A stretch of 49,351 bases of DNA, from contig NZ_FMCI01000150.1 of NCBI RefSeq assembly GCF_900091845.1, positions 1-49,351 of the forward strand, given 5' to 3'. A program made the position numbers and the translations under genes. The stretch comes from Streptomyces sp. SolWspMP-5a-2. GTDB taxonomy: Bacteria; Actinomycetota; Actinomycetes; Streptomycetales; Streptomycetaceae. Within the stretch, counting starts at the first letter, position 1. The number at the start of each line of letters is the position of its first letter. Positions 1-7,717 of the stretch are shown here, one piece after another. The notes beneath the pieces were generated by a model, which had not been told where the DNA came from, ran no database searches, and saw only the letters and a program-made list of their open reading frames with translations.

Positions 1-338
1 CGGCCCGTCCGCGGCGCCGCGCCGTGCGCAAGGCCACCGCGCCGACCGCGTCCGAGGAGGCGGCCGTCGTGGTCGTCCCGTCGGCCGCGCCCGAGGCGGC
101 GGAGACCGACGGCGCACCGGCCGAGGCTCCCGAGGCCGCGCCGGTGAAGAAGACGGCCGCGCGCAAGACGGCGGCCAAGAAGGCGCCCGCCAAGAAGGCC
201 GCCCCGGCCAAGAAGGCGGCGGCGAAGAAGACGGTCGCGAAGAAGGCCACCACCAAGAAGGCGGCGGCCAAGAAGACGACCACGGCCAAGACGGCGGCGA
301 AGAAGACCGCGGTCTCCAGCGCCGGCGACGACGCCTGA
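1..338 (+). CDS. RNase E/G, C-terminal tail (partial)
   Basis: The window opens inside a reading frame that ends at a TGA at 336-338. The visible part of about 111 residues begins Arg-rich, passes through an Ala/Glu/Pro-rich linker and ends in roughly 60 residues of Ala-Lys repeats such as KKTAAKK and KKAAAKK. No catalytic domain is visible. The assignment comes from position: in Streptomyces the gene directly upstream of rplU-rpmA-obg is ribonuclease E/G, the endonuclease that starts mRNA decay and rRNA processing, and its C-terminus is a basic, disordered tail. A basic Ala-Lys tail could also belong to a histone-like protein, but the position argues against that. The gene is closed by a strong hairpin at 351-385. 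Confidence 0.75.
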   Translation, partial: ARPRRRAVRKATAPTASEEAAVVVVPSAAPEAAETDGAPAEAPEAAPVKKTAARKTAAKKAPAKKAAPAKKAAAKKTVAKKATTKKAAAKKTTTAKTAAKKTAVSSAGDDA

Positions 339-350
339 TCCGAGCGGTCC

Positions 351-385
351 GCGGCCGGTCACCCCACCATGGGGTGACCGGCCGC
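351..385 (+). terminator. Terminator hairpin after RNase E/G
   Basis: A perfect 16-bp inverted repeat (351-366 with 370-385) with a 3-nt loop starts 13 nt after the stop codon. There is no U tract, as is common for actinobacterial terminators. It separates the upstream gene from the rplU promoter. Confidence 0.8.
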
Positions 386-408
386 ACAGCTCGGGGCACC
401 GACCCGGT

Positions 409-438
409 TTGACCCCTTCGGCCGAGTCCCCGTACCCT
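409..438 (+). promoter_or_regulatory. Vegetative promoter of rplU-rpmA
   Basis: A TTGACC -35 box (409-414) and a TACCCT -10 box (433-438) are separated by 18 bp, close to the HrdB consensus. The expected start near 445 would give an rplU leader of about 147 nt. The leader contains a GC-rich hairpin around 496-525 (CTCCCGG against CCGGGAG), which could be an autoregulatory ribosomal protein leader; no known leader family was matched. Confidence 0.75.
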
Positions 439-591
439 TGACCTTCGGCGTGTCCGCGGATATGGGCACGTCACATCCCCGTAAACCTTCTTCCTCCCGG
501 GTGCCTCGGTGGCCGGGAGAGGTCGTCCGTGTTTCGTGCCGGTTCGGCTGGCCTGCGGGGGTGCCGTATCTCCGAGTGAAAGAGAGTCCGC

Positions 592-912
592 GTGTACGCC
601 ATCGTGCGCAGCGGTGGTCGCCAGCACAAGGTTGCTGTCGGCGACATCGTCGAGGTTGACAAGATTTCCACCGCCAAGGTCGGCGACACGGTCGAGCTCT
701 CGACCCTGCTCGTTGTGGACGGCGACGCCGTGACCAGCGACCCGTGGGTCCTGGACGGCATCAAGGTCACGGCTGAGATCGTGGACCACCACAAGGGCCA
801 GAAGATCGACATTCTGCGCTACAAGAACAAGACCGGCTACCGCCGTCGTCAGGGCCACCGCCAGCAGTACACGGCGATCAAGGTCACGGCGATCCCCACG
901 GCTGCGAAGTAA
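592..912 (+). CDS. rplU: 50S ribosomal protein L21
   Basis: The 106-residue product has the usual length of L21 and opens with the typical [13 protein letters not shown] segment. It ends with the conserved basic stretch around [12 protein letters not shown] that contacts 23S rRNA. L21 binds domain VI of 23S rRNA in the large subunit. The GTG start at 592 follows the purine-rich sequence AAAGAGAG and gives the expected N-terminus. rpmA begins 14 nt downstream, so the two ribosomal genes form one transcript from the promoter at 409-438. Nothing unusual is seen. Confidence 0.97.
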   Translation: MYAIVRSGGRQHKVAVGDIVEVDKISTAKVGDTVELSTLLVVDGDAVTSDPWVLDGIKVTAEIVDHHKGQKIDILRYKNKTGYRRRQGHRQQYTAIKVTAIPTAAK

Positions 913-926
913 GGGACTGAGGAGAC

Positions 927-1181
927 ATGGCACACAAGAAGGGCGCATCGTCCACCCGGAACGGTCGCGACTCCAACGCCCAGCGGCTCGGTGTGAAGCG
1001 CTTCGGCGGTCAGGTCGTCAACGCGGGTGAGATCCTGGTCCGTCAGCGTGGCACGCACTTCCACCCGGGCGCCGGTGTGGGCCGTGGCGGCGACGACACG
1101 CTGTTCGCGCTGCAGGCCGGTTCGGTGCAGTTCGGCACCCACCGCGGCCGCAAGGTCGTGAACATCGTTCCGGTCGCCTGA
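927..1181 (+). CDS. rpmA: 50S ribosomal protein L27
   Basis: The 84-residue protein begins [16 protein letters not shown] and carries the L27 signature around [22 protein letters not shown]27 lies near the peptidyl-transferase centre and its basic N-terminus reaches the tRNA acceptor ends. There is no cleavable N-terminal extension of the Firmicutes type, because the sequence starts directly with AHKKG. The ATG at 927 has the ribosome site GAGGAGA just upstream. The gene follows rplU by 14 nt, and a hairpin at 1211-1250 separates it from obg. Confidence 0.98.
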   Translation: MAHKKGASSTRNGRDSNAQRLGVKRFGGQVVNAGEILVRQRGTHFHPGAGVGRGGDDTLFALQAGSVQFGTHRGRKVVNIVPVA

Positions 1182-1210
1182 CCCGAGCGAGTCGATCGAA
1201 CGCTTTCGCG

Positions 1211-1250
1211 AGGCGGACCTCACTTCCCGGGTGGGAAGGCGGGTCCGCCT
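1211..1250 (+). terminator. Attenuating hairpin between rpmA and obg
   Basis: The 9-nt arms 1211-1219 and 1242-1250 are exact inverted repeats and are followed by TTTCG. It sits about 30 nt after rpmA and 50 nt before obg. It may reduce read-through so that obg is made at lower levels than the ribosomal proteins (inference). Confidence 0.5.
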
Positions 1251-1300
1251 TTCGCGTGTTGATCCGAGTAACACCCCTGATTTCCTGGAGGCACTGAACC

Positions 1301-2737
1301 ATGACCACCTTCGTGGACCGCGTCGAACTCCATGTCGCCGCGGGTAACGGAGGCCACGGCTGTGCCTCCGTCCACCGAGAGAAGTTCAAGCCGCTCGGCG
1401 GGCCCGACGGCGGGAACGGCGGCCGGGGCGGCGATGTCGTCCTCACCGTCGACCAGTCGGTGACCACCCTGCTCGACTACCACCACTCGCCGCACCGCAA
1501 GGCGACCGCGGGCAAGCCGGGCGAGGGCGGCAACCGCTCGGGCAAGGACGGCCAGGACCTGGTCCTGCCGGTGCCCGACGGCACCGTCATCATGGACAAG
1601 GCGGGCAACGTGCTCGCCGACCTGGTCGGCCACGGCACCTCGTACGTCGCCGCGCAGGGCGGCCGGGGCGGCCTCGGCAACGCGGCGCTGGCCTCGGCCC
1701 GCCGCAAGGCGCCCGGCTTCGCGCTGCTCGGCGAGCCCGGGGACCTGCAGGACATCGTCCTGGAGCTGAAGACCGTCGCCGACGTGGCGCTGGTCGGCTA
1801 CCCGAGCGCCGGGAAGTCGTCGCTGATCTCGGTGCTCAGCGCGGCCAAGCCGAAGATCGCCGACTACCCGTTCACCACCCTGGTGCCCAACCTCGGCGTG
1901 GTCACCGCGGGCGGCACCGTCTACACCATCGCGGACGTGCCCGGTCTGATCCCGGGCGCCAGCCAGGGCAAGGGCCTGGGCCTCGAGTTCCTGCGGCACG
2001 TGGAGCGGTGCAGCGTGCTGGTGCACGTGCTGGACACGGCGACGCTGGAGTCCGAGCGCGACCCGGTCTCCGACCTCGACATCATCGAGGAGGAGCTGAG
2101 CCAGTACGGCGGCCTGGGCGACCGGCCCCGGATCGTCGTCCTGAACAAGATCGACGTCACCGACGGCAAGGACCTCGCCGAGATGGTGCGGCCCGAGCTG
2201 GAGGAGCGCGGCTACCGGGTCTTCGAGGTGTCGGCGGTCGCCCATCTCGGGCTGCGGGAGCTGTCGTTCGCCCTCGCCGAGCTGGTCGGCAAGGCGCGCG
2301 CGGCCAAGCCGCGGGAGGAGGCGACCCGGATCGTCATCCGGCCCAAGGCGGTCGACGACGCCGGTTTCACCGTCTCCCGCGAGGAGGAGGGTCTCTTCCG
2401 GGTCCGCGGCGAGAAGCCCGAACGCTGGGTGCGGCAGACCGACTTCAGCAACGACGAGGCGGTCGGCTACCTCGCCGACCGGCTCAACCGCCTCGGTGTC
2501 GAGGACGCGTTGATGAAGGCCGGTGCCCGCTCGGGCGACGGCGTGGCCATCGGTCCCGAGGACAACGCCGTGGTCTTCGACTGGGAGCCGTCGATGATGT
2601 CGGGGGCCGAGATGCTCGGCCGCCGCGGTGAGGACCACCGCTTCGAGGCGCCGCGTCCGGCGGCCGTCAGGCGCCGCGACCGGCAGGCCGAACGGGACGA
2701 GTCCGAGGCGGAGTTCGACGGCTTCGAGCCGTTCTGA
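1301..2737 (+). CDS. obgE: Obg-family GTPase (ribosome assembly, development)
   Basis: The 478-residue protein has the three-part Obg layout. Residues about 1-158 form the glycine-rich Obg fold ([21 protein letters not shown]). The G domain has a Walker [11 protein letters not shown] near residue 166, DVPGL (G3), NKID (G4) and a G5-like SAV. A C-terminal OCT domain of about 90 residues follows, then a charged tail. Obg GTPases bind the 50S subunit and sense the GTP pool; in Streptomyces Obg is known to affect the onset of aerial growth and sporulation. The ATG at 1301 is preceded by CTGGAGG. The rplU-rpmA-obg order is strongly conserved in bacteria. Confidence 0.97.
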   Translation: MTTFVDRVELHVAAGNGGHGCASVHREKFKPLGGPDGGNGGRGGDVVLTVDQSVTTLLDYHHSPHRKATAGKPGEGGNRSGKDGQDLVLPVPDGTVIMDKAGNVLADLVGHGTSYVAAQGGRGGLGNAALASARRKAPGFALLGEPGDLQDIVLELKTVADVALVGYPSAGKSSLISVLSAAKPKIADYPFTTLVPNLGVVTAGGTVYTIADVPGLIPGASQGKGLGLEFLRHVERCSVLVHVLDTATLESERDPVSDLDIIEEELSQYGGLGDRPRIVVLNKIDVTDGKDLAEMVRPELEERGYRVFEVSAVAHLGLRELSFALAELVGKARAAKPREEATRIVIRPKAVDDAGFTVSREEEGLFRVRGEKPERWVRQTDFSNDEAVGYLADRLNRLGVEDALMKAGARSGDGVAIGPEDNAVVFDWEPSMMSGAEMLGRRGEDHRFEAPRPAAVRRRDRQAERDESEAEFDGFEPF

Positions 2738-2744
2738 CGCCACC

Positions 2745-2810
2745 CGCGCACGACGACGGCGCGTCATCCGGGCCCGGCAGGGCCGGGGTGGCGCGCCGTC
2801 GTCGTGCGCG
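2745..2810 (+). terminator. Strong hairpin terminator after obg
   Basis: A perfect 19-bp stem (2745-2763 with 2792-2810) with a 28-nt loop begins 7 nt after the obg stop codon. It ends the ribosomal/obg transcript. The rest of the gap up to 3053 holds a small inverted repeat ATCACG/CGTGAT (2901-2906, 2912-2917) that could be an operator for the next gene, and no coding sequence I can support. Confidence 0.8.
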
Positions 2811-3053
2811 GCCACCTGCCCGCGCGGGCGGCCGGCGGTGTCCCGCCGCCGGGGGCCGTGCCGGTGTCGCCGCCCGGGGGGACCGGCACGTTCCGGCAAG
2901 ATCACGTATGTCGTGATGGTGCCCGGGGCGCGACGGGTCTTCTGTTGTCTTCCTATTTGTCATGCACGCGCAGGGTTGGGTTCAGTGCGCCGACCGCCCT
3001 GCTGCGTGAGCCTTCACATGTCCACGAGGCCAGCGAGGCAAGGGAGTTCACCG

Positions 3054-4604
3054 ATGACCGGCACCAGCTCGCCCGACCGACGCCGCTTTCTGACCGCCGG
3101 GGCCGCCGTCCTCGGCGCCACCGCCGCCGCGCAGCTCTGGCTTCCGGCCGCCGCCCGCGCGGCCGGCACCCCGCTCCCGGAGAACGTGTTCTCCCTCGGC
3201 ATCGCCTCCGGCGACCCGCTGCCCGACGGCATCGTCCTGTGGACCCGGCTCGCCCCCGACCCGCTGCACGGCGGCGGCATGCCCGACGAGACCGTCCCCG
3301 TCGAGTGGGAGATCGCCGAGGACGAGCGGTTCCGCAGAGTCGCCCGCCGGGGGGTCGCCCCGGCCCGCCCCGAGTCCGGGCACAGCGTCCACGCCGACGT
3401 CCGCGGTCTGCGCCCCGGCCGCCCCTACTGGTACCGCTTCCGGGCGGGCGGCCACCTCTCGCCCGTCGGCCGCACCCGCACCGCCCCGCACCGCGCCGCC
3501 ACCGGAGGCTCCCTGCGGATCGCCCTCGCCTCCTGCCAGAACTGGCAGCACGGCTACTTCACCCCGTACGCCGACATGCTCGCCCAGGACCCCGACGTCG
3601 TGCTGTTCGTCGGCGACTACATCTACGAGTCGACGCCGTCCTCCGCCGGGCCGCGCCGCCACGAGGGCACCGGCGAGCCGGTCACCCTGGAGCAGTACCG
3701 CAACCGGTACGCGCAGTACCGCTCCGACCCCGACCTCGCCGCGATGCACGCCAACGCCCCCTGGGTGGTCACCTTCGACGACCACGAGGTCGACAACGAC
3801 TGGGCGGGCGAGATCCCGCAGGACCCCGACAAGCAGTCCCACGACGCGTTCGTGGCCCGGCTGGCGGCCGCCTTCCAGGCGTACTACGAGCACATGCCGG
3901 TCCGCGCCACCGCCGTGCCCGACGGACCGCACATCCAGATGTACCGGCGCCTGGAGTTCGGCCGCCTCGCCCGCCTCAACGTGCTGGACACCCGGCAGTT
4001 CCGCACCGACCAGGCCACCGGCCAGGAGGGCGCCCAGGACCCCGCGATGACCATGCTCGGCGCCCGGCAGAAGCGGTGGCTGCTGGACGGGCTGCACCAC
4101 TCGCCCGCCCGCTGGAACCTCGTCGCCTCCCAGATCATGATGGCCGAGACGGACCTGCTGCCCGGCGACGGCAAGCTCTGGTACTACGACGCCTGGGACG
4201 GCTACCAGGTCGAACGCAACGCCCTCCTGCGGGAGTTCGCGGACATCCGCAACCCCGTGGTGCTCAGCGGCGACCGGCACCTGACGATGATCAGCGACCT
4301 CAAGGAGGACTTCGCCGACCCGGACTCCGACGTCGTCGGCGCCGAGTTCGTCGGCACCTCGATCTCCAGCAACGGCGACCAGGACCAGGCCGCCTTCCAC
4401 GCCCAGTGGGACCCGCTGAAGGCCGACAACCCGCACTGGAAGGTCATCGACGCCCACCGCGGCTACCACCTCTTCGACATCCGCCGCGAGGCCGTCGACG
4501 CGCAGGTGCGGGTGGTCGACACCGTGGTGCGCCCGCAGGCCGCCGCGAGCACCCTGACCCGGCTGCGGGTGGAGAACGGCACACCGGGCGTGCGCGAGGT
4601 CTGA
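3054..4604 (+). CDS. phoD: PhoD-type alkaline phosphatase/phosphodiesterase, Tat-exported
   Basis: The 516-residue protein starts with a twin-arginine signal (SPDRRRFLTAGAAVLG, then a hydrophobic run ending AARAAG), so export of the folded enzyme by the Tat system is expected. An N-terminal PhoD_N beta domain (about residues 40-150) precedes the metallophosphatase core, which shows VGDYIYES, FDDHEVDNDW and LSGDRHLTM, metal-site segments of the PhoD family. These enzymes use Fe/Ca to cleave phosphate mono- and diesters, including teichoic acid, to supply phosphate. The ATG at 3054 has GGGAG seven bases upstream and places the RR motif at residues 8-10. The neighbouring wall-polymer genes make a wall-polymer substrate attractive, but that is inference. 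I could not confirm a Pho box upstream. Confidence 0.9.
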   Translation: MTGTSSPDRRRFLTAGAAVLGATAAAQLWLPAAARAAGTPLPENVFSLGIASGDPLPDGIVLWTRLAPDPLHGGGMPDETVPVEWEIAEDERFRRVARRGVAPARPESGHSVHADVRGLRPGRPYWYRFRAGGHLSPVGRTRTAPHRAATGGSLRIALASCQNWQHGYFTPYADMLAQDPDVVLFVGDYIYESTPSSAGPRRHEGTGEPVTLEQYRNRYAQYRSDPDLAAMHANAPWVVTFDDHEVDNDWAGEIPQDPDKQSHDAFVARLAAAFQAYYEHMPVRATAVPDGPHIQMYRRLEFGRLARLNVLDTRQFRTDQATGQEGAQDPAMTMLGARQKRWLLDGLHHSPARWNLVASQIMMAETDLLPGDGKLWYYDAWDGYQVERNALLREFADIRNPVVLSGDRHLTMISDLKEDFADPDSDVVGAEFVGTSISSNGDQDQAAFHAQWDPLKADNPHWKVIDAHRGYHLFDIRREAVDAQVRVVDTVVRPQAAASTLTRLRVENGTPGVREV

Positions 4605-4616
4605 CCCGGTGCCGGG

Positions 4617-4642
4617 GCCTGGGACTCATACGGGTCCCAGGC
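4617..4642 (+). terminator. Terminator hairpin after phoD
   Basis: The 9-bp arms 4617-4625 and 4634-4642 pair perfectly around an 8-nt loop, 12 nt after the phoD stop codon. Confidence 0.7.
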
Positions 4643-4687
4643 CGTTCTCAGGGTCGTCTCAGGACGTCCCCTTACCGTCCCTTGACC

Positions 4688-5878
4688 ATGGAGACGGACT
4701 GTACGAGAGACGACGCCCGGGTGAACGGGCCCGCCCCGCTGCCCGCGGGCACCCGGCTGCTGCACATCGGCCCGCACAAGACCGGCACCACCTCGGTCCA
4801 GGGCGCCCTGTTCGCCGCGAAGGAGCTGCTCCCCGCCCACGGGGTGGAGTTCCCGGCGCACACGCGGCACCCGATGGAGGCCGCGCTGGCCGCCTGCGCC
4901 CGGCCCGCCATGATGGGCGACGCGGTCCCCACCGACCGGCACTGGACCCGGCTGCAACGCCAGGTCGAGGCCGCGGGCGCGCGCACCTCGGTGGTCAGCA
5001 GCGAGTTCTTCGCCGACGCCGGGGACGACGCGACCGTCGCCCGGATCGTCGAGCGGCTCGGCGGTGAGCGCGTCCACGTGCTGGTCACGCTGCGGCCGCT
5101 GGCGAAGATCATGCCCTCGCAGTGGCAGCAGTACGTGCAGAACGGGCTGCGGATGGGCTACCCGGAGTGGCTCGACCACATGCTCCGCAAGGCCCCCTAC
5201 GACCAGCCCAACCCCAGCTTCTGGCGACGGCACCGGCACGACCGGCTGATCGAGCGCTGGGCCCGCGCGGTCGGCCCCGGGCGGGTCACCGTCGTCGTGG
5301 TCGACGACCGGGACCGGGGCGGCCTGCTGCGCACCTTCGAGGCGCTCCTCGGACTCCCCGACGGCCTCCTGCGGCCTGTTCCGGACACCGCGAATCGCTC
5401 TCTCACCCTGGCCGAGACCGAAATGCTGCGGAATCTCAACAAGGAATTCCGCGGCAATGGACTGCCCGACGAACTGTATTCCGCACTCGTCCGCAACGGC
5501 GCCGTCATGCATATGAAGAACACGTGCAGCCCGGCTCCCGGGGACGCGCGCATCGGCACGCCCGGCTGGGCCCTGGAGGCCGCCGCCGAGGTCGGCGCCC
5601 GGACGGCCGAACGCGTCACCGGTCTGGGCGTGCGGGTGCTCGGAGATCTCTCACTGCTGTCCGCCGTGCCCGCCGGACCCCCCTGGGAGGCGCCGGCCGA
5701 GCCCCGGGTGGCCCCCGAGGTCGCCGCCCAGGCGCTCTACGGGGTCCTCGCGGCGGTCGCGGCCGTCCCGGTCGGGCACACCGCCGGGGCCAGGGCGCGC
5801 ACGGTGCACCAGACGACGTCGAAGGAGCTGGTGAGGGTGCTCGGGCAGCGCTGCCTGCGGCGGTTGCGGCGGCGCTGA
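4688..5878 (+). CDS. Sulfotransferase-like P-loop protein
   Basis: The 396-residue protein carries LHIGPHKTGTTSVQ at residues 25-38, matching the 5'-phosphosulfate binding loop of PAPS-dependent sulfotransferases. A later VLVTLRPLAKIMPSQW fits the position of the 3'-phosphate binding strand and loop (R and S). It has no signal peptide or membrane segment, so a cytoplasmic transferase acting on a wall or polysaccharide precursor is plausible; the acceptor is unknown. ATG 4688 has no ribosome site but lies 9 nt after TACCGT (4673-4678), so a leaderless start is possible; GTG 4721 is an alternative. The stretch 5380-5530 has unusually many A/T-ending codons compared with its surroundings. It lies between phoD and the CDP-ribitol gene on the same strand. 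Confidence 0.65.
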   Translation: METDCTRDDARVNGPAPLPAGTRLLHIGPHKTGTTSVQGALFAAKELLPAHGVEFPAHTRHPMEAALAACARPAMMGDAVPTDRHWTRLQRQVEAAGARTSVVSSEFFADAGDDATVARIVERLGGERVHVLVTLRPLAKIMPSQWQQYVQNGLRMGYPEWLDHMLRKAPYDQPNPSFWRRHRHDRLIERWARAVGPGRVTVVVVDDRDRGGLLRTFEALLGLPDGLLRPVPDTANRSLTLAETEMLRNLNKEFRGNGLPDELYSALVRNGAVMHMKNTCSPAPGDARIGTPGWALEAAAEVGARTAERVTGLGVRVLGDLSLLSAVPAGPPWEAPAEPRVAPEVAAQALYGVLAAVAAVPVGHTAGARARTVHQTTSKELVRVLGQRCLRRLRRR

Positions 5879-6000
5879 CCCTGTGCGGTTACTCACAGCG
5901 AGGGCGACGGTGTTCCCCCGACCGTCTCCCCGGCCACCAGCAGGGCGAGGTGAATGCCAGATGGCGCGCACATATGCGTCGGACGGCGCTCACCTTGCAC

Positions 6001-6013
6001 TGCGGTAACCGCA
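6001..6013. promoter_or_regulatory. Operator-like palindrome before the wall-polymer gene
   Basis: TGCGGTAACCGCA is a 6-bp inverted repeat around a central A, 47 nt before the start at 6060. A related half, TGCGGTTAC, occurs at 5884-5892 just after the previous gene. The rest of the 5879-6059 gap shows no gene. The binding protein is unknown. Confidence 0.35.
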
Positions 6014-6059
6014 AGTGGGACCATTTCCCCGTTCCCTGTCGCCCCAAGGTAGGTCGTCT

Positions 6060-7556
6060 GTGTCCGAGCACATAGCCAAGCCCCGTACCACCGCAGTGAT
6101 CCTGGCCGGCGGCACCGGCCAGCGGGTGGGTCTGTCGATCCCCAAGCAGCTGCTGAAGATCGCCGGCAAGGCAGTCATCGAGCACACGCTCACCACCTTC
6201 GAGCGTGCCGACTCGATCGACGACATCATCGTGCTGATGGCACCGGGGTATGTGCCGGACGTCGAGAAGATCGTCGCCAAGGCCGGGTTCACCAAGGTCA
6301 GGAAGGTCATCGAGGGCGGGTCCACCCGCAACGAGACCACCGAGCGCGCCATCGAGGCCCTGCGCGAGGGCCTGGCCGAGGGCGAGGACCGCAACGTCCT
6401 CTTCCACGACGCCGTGCGCCCCCTGCTCTCCCAGCGCGTCATCGACGACTGCGTGGCCGCCCTGGAGCGCTACGAGGCGGTGGACGTCGCCATCCCGTCC
6501 GCGGACACCATCATCGTGACCCGCACCCACGGCCAGGACGGCGAGTTCATCACCGAGATCCCGGACCGCTCCCGGCTGCGCCGCGGCCAGACCCCGCAGG
6601 CGTTCAAGCTCTCCACCATCCGCCGCGCCTACGACGTCGCCGCCGGTGACCCGAACTTCCAGGCCACGGACGACTGCTCGGTCGTGCTCAAGTACCTGCC
6701 GGACGTGCCGATCCACGTCGTCGCGGGCGACGAGTACAACATGAAGGTCACCCAGCCGGTCGACGTCTTCATCGCCGACAAGCTGTTCCAGCTCGCCTCC
6801 ACCGCCGCCCCCGAGCAGGTCGACGAGGCCGCCTACCGCGAGCTGCTCGGCGGCAAGACGGTCGTGATCTTCGGCGGGTCCTACGGCATCGGCAAGGACA
6901 TCGCCGAGCTGGCCGCGTCCTTCGGCGCCTCGGTGTACGCGCTGGGCCGCTCCACCACCGGCACCCACGTGGAGAACCCGGAGGAGGTCGACGACGCCCT
7001 GTCGAAGGCGTACGGCGAGACCGGGCGCATCGACTACGTCGTCAACACCGCCGGTGTGCTGCGCATCGGCAAGCTCGCCGAGACCGACAACGCGACGATC
7101 GAGGAGGCGCTGAAGGTCAACTACCTCGCGCCGGTCCAGATCGCCCGTTCGTCCTACAAGTACCTCGTCGAGACCAAGGGCCAGCTGCTGCTCTACACCT
7201 CCAGCAGCTACACCCGCGGCCGCGCCGAGTACAGCCTCTACTCCTCGACCAAGGCCGCCATGGTCAACCTGACCCAGGCGCTCTCCGACGAGTGGGCGGG
7301 CGAGGGCATCCGGGTCAACTGCATCAACCCCGAGCGCACCGCCACCCCCATGCGCACCAAGGCGTTCGGGCAGGAGCCCAGCGGCAGCCTCCTCTCCTCC
7401 GAGGCGGTCGCCCGCACCTCGCTCGACGTCCTGCTCTCCGAGCTCACCGGCCACGTCATCGACGTCCGTCAGCAGGACCCGACGGCGGGCGCCGCCAAGG
7501 CCAACGGCTTCGAGCAGGCGCTGGCCTCCGTGCTCGACCGTCAGGACGGCGTGTAA
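6060..7556 (+). CDS. Bifunctional ribitol-5-phosphate cytidylyltransferase / SDR ribulose-5-phosphate reductase
   Basis: The 498-residue protein is a fusion. Residues about 10-235 are an IspD/TarI-type cytidylyltransferase: VILAGGTGQRVGLSIPKQ (nucleotide loop), FHDAVRPLLS, TDDCSVVLKY and KVTQPVDVFIADKLF. Residues about 262-495 are a short-chain dehydrogenase with VVIFGGSYGIGKD (NAD(P) loop), NTAG, serines in YTSSSYT, and the catalytic pair Y394/K398 in YSSTKAAM. This matches the known Bcs1/Acs1 fusion of Haemophilus capsule loci, which reduces ribulose-5-phosphate and activates the product as CDP-ribitol. It is therefore unlikely to be the isoprenoid enzyme IspD. Start GTG 6060 follows AGGTAGG. 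A polyol-phosphate polymerase lies downstream, which would use CDP-ribitol. The exact sugar is inferred; a glycerol or other polyol is possible. Confidence 0.85.
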   Translation: MSEHIAKPRTTAVILAGGTGQRVGLSIPKQLLKIAGKAVIEHTLTTFERADSIDDIIVLMAPGYVPDVEKIVAKAGFTKVRKVIEGGSTRNETTERAIEALREGLAEGEDRNVLFHDAVRPLLSQRVIDDCVAALERYEAVDVAIPSADTIIVTRTHGQDGEFITEIPDRSRLRRGQTPQAFKLSTIRRAYDVAAGDPNFQATDDCSVVLKYLPDVPIHVVAGDEYNMKVTQPVDVFIADKLFQLASTAAPEQVDEAAYRELLGGKTVVIFGGSYGIGKDIAELAASFGASVYALGRSTTGTHVENPEEVDDALSKAYGETGRIDYVVNTAGVLRIGKLAETDNATIEEALKVNYLAPVQIARSSYKYLVETKGQLLLYTSSSYTRGRAEYSLYSSTKAAMVNLTQALSDEWAGEGIRVNCINPERTATPMRTKAFGQEPSGSLLSSEAVARTSLDVLLSELTGHVIDVRQQDPTAGAAKANGFEQALASVLDRQDGV

Positions 7557-7584
7557 TAATTGACCTAATTAGTCTTCATCGGTA

Positions 7585-7635
7585 ATTCAGGCCTCTGAGA
7601 TTGCTCGTACACCGGGCGTTCGCAGGGGCCTGAAT
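7585..7635 (+). other. Inverted repeat in AT-rich gap
   Basis: The 9-bp arms 7585-7593 and 7627-7635 are exact inverted repeats with a 33-nt spacer, within the AT-richer gap 7557-7717. It could end transcription of the cytidylyltransferase gene or form a leader structure; I cannot tell which. Confidence 0.35.
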
Positions 7636-7651
7636 CCGTACACCTGGCGAA

Positions 7652-7679
7652 TTGACACACACCCCGCGCAATTCAGTAC
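7652..7679 (+). promoter_or_regulatory. Likely promoter of the TagF-like gene
   Basis: A perfect TTGACA -35 box (7652-7657) is followed after 16 bp by CAGTAC (7674-7679) as a weak -10. This gives the polymerase gene its own start site about 30 nt before its GTG. Confidence 0.45.
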
Positions 7680-7717
7680 AGAACCGGCACACCTCCCCTC
7701 CCAGAGCAGGTTTCTCC

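Noticed and set aside
1220..2905. Long minus-strand reading frame opposite obg
   Set aside because: It is antisense to a clear Obg gene, is Arg/Val/Gly/His-rich as expected for the reverse frame of GC-rich DNA, and has no family motif.
2980..3053. Pho box upstream of phoD
   Set aside because: GTTCAG (2980), CTTCAC (3012) and GTTCACC (3047) occur, but they do not form adjacent 11-nt repeats, so I do not call a PhoP site.
2804..4687. Long plus-strand frame that joins into the sulfotransferase-like gene
   Set aside because: Its first 600 codons are an Arg/Pro-rich out-of-frame shadow of phoD; only the part from about 4688 has normal protein composition.
6060..7556. IspD of the MEP isoprenoid pathway
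   Set aside because: The C-terminal SDR domain and the TagF-like neighbour fit the CDP-ribitol fusion better than isoprenoid synthesis.
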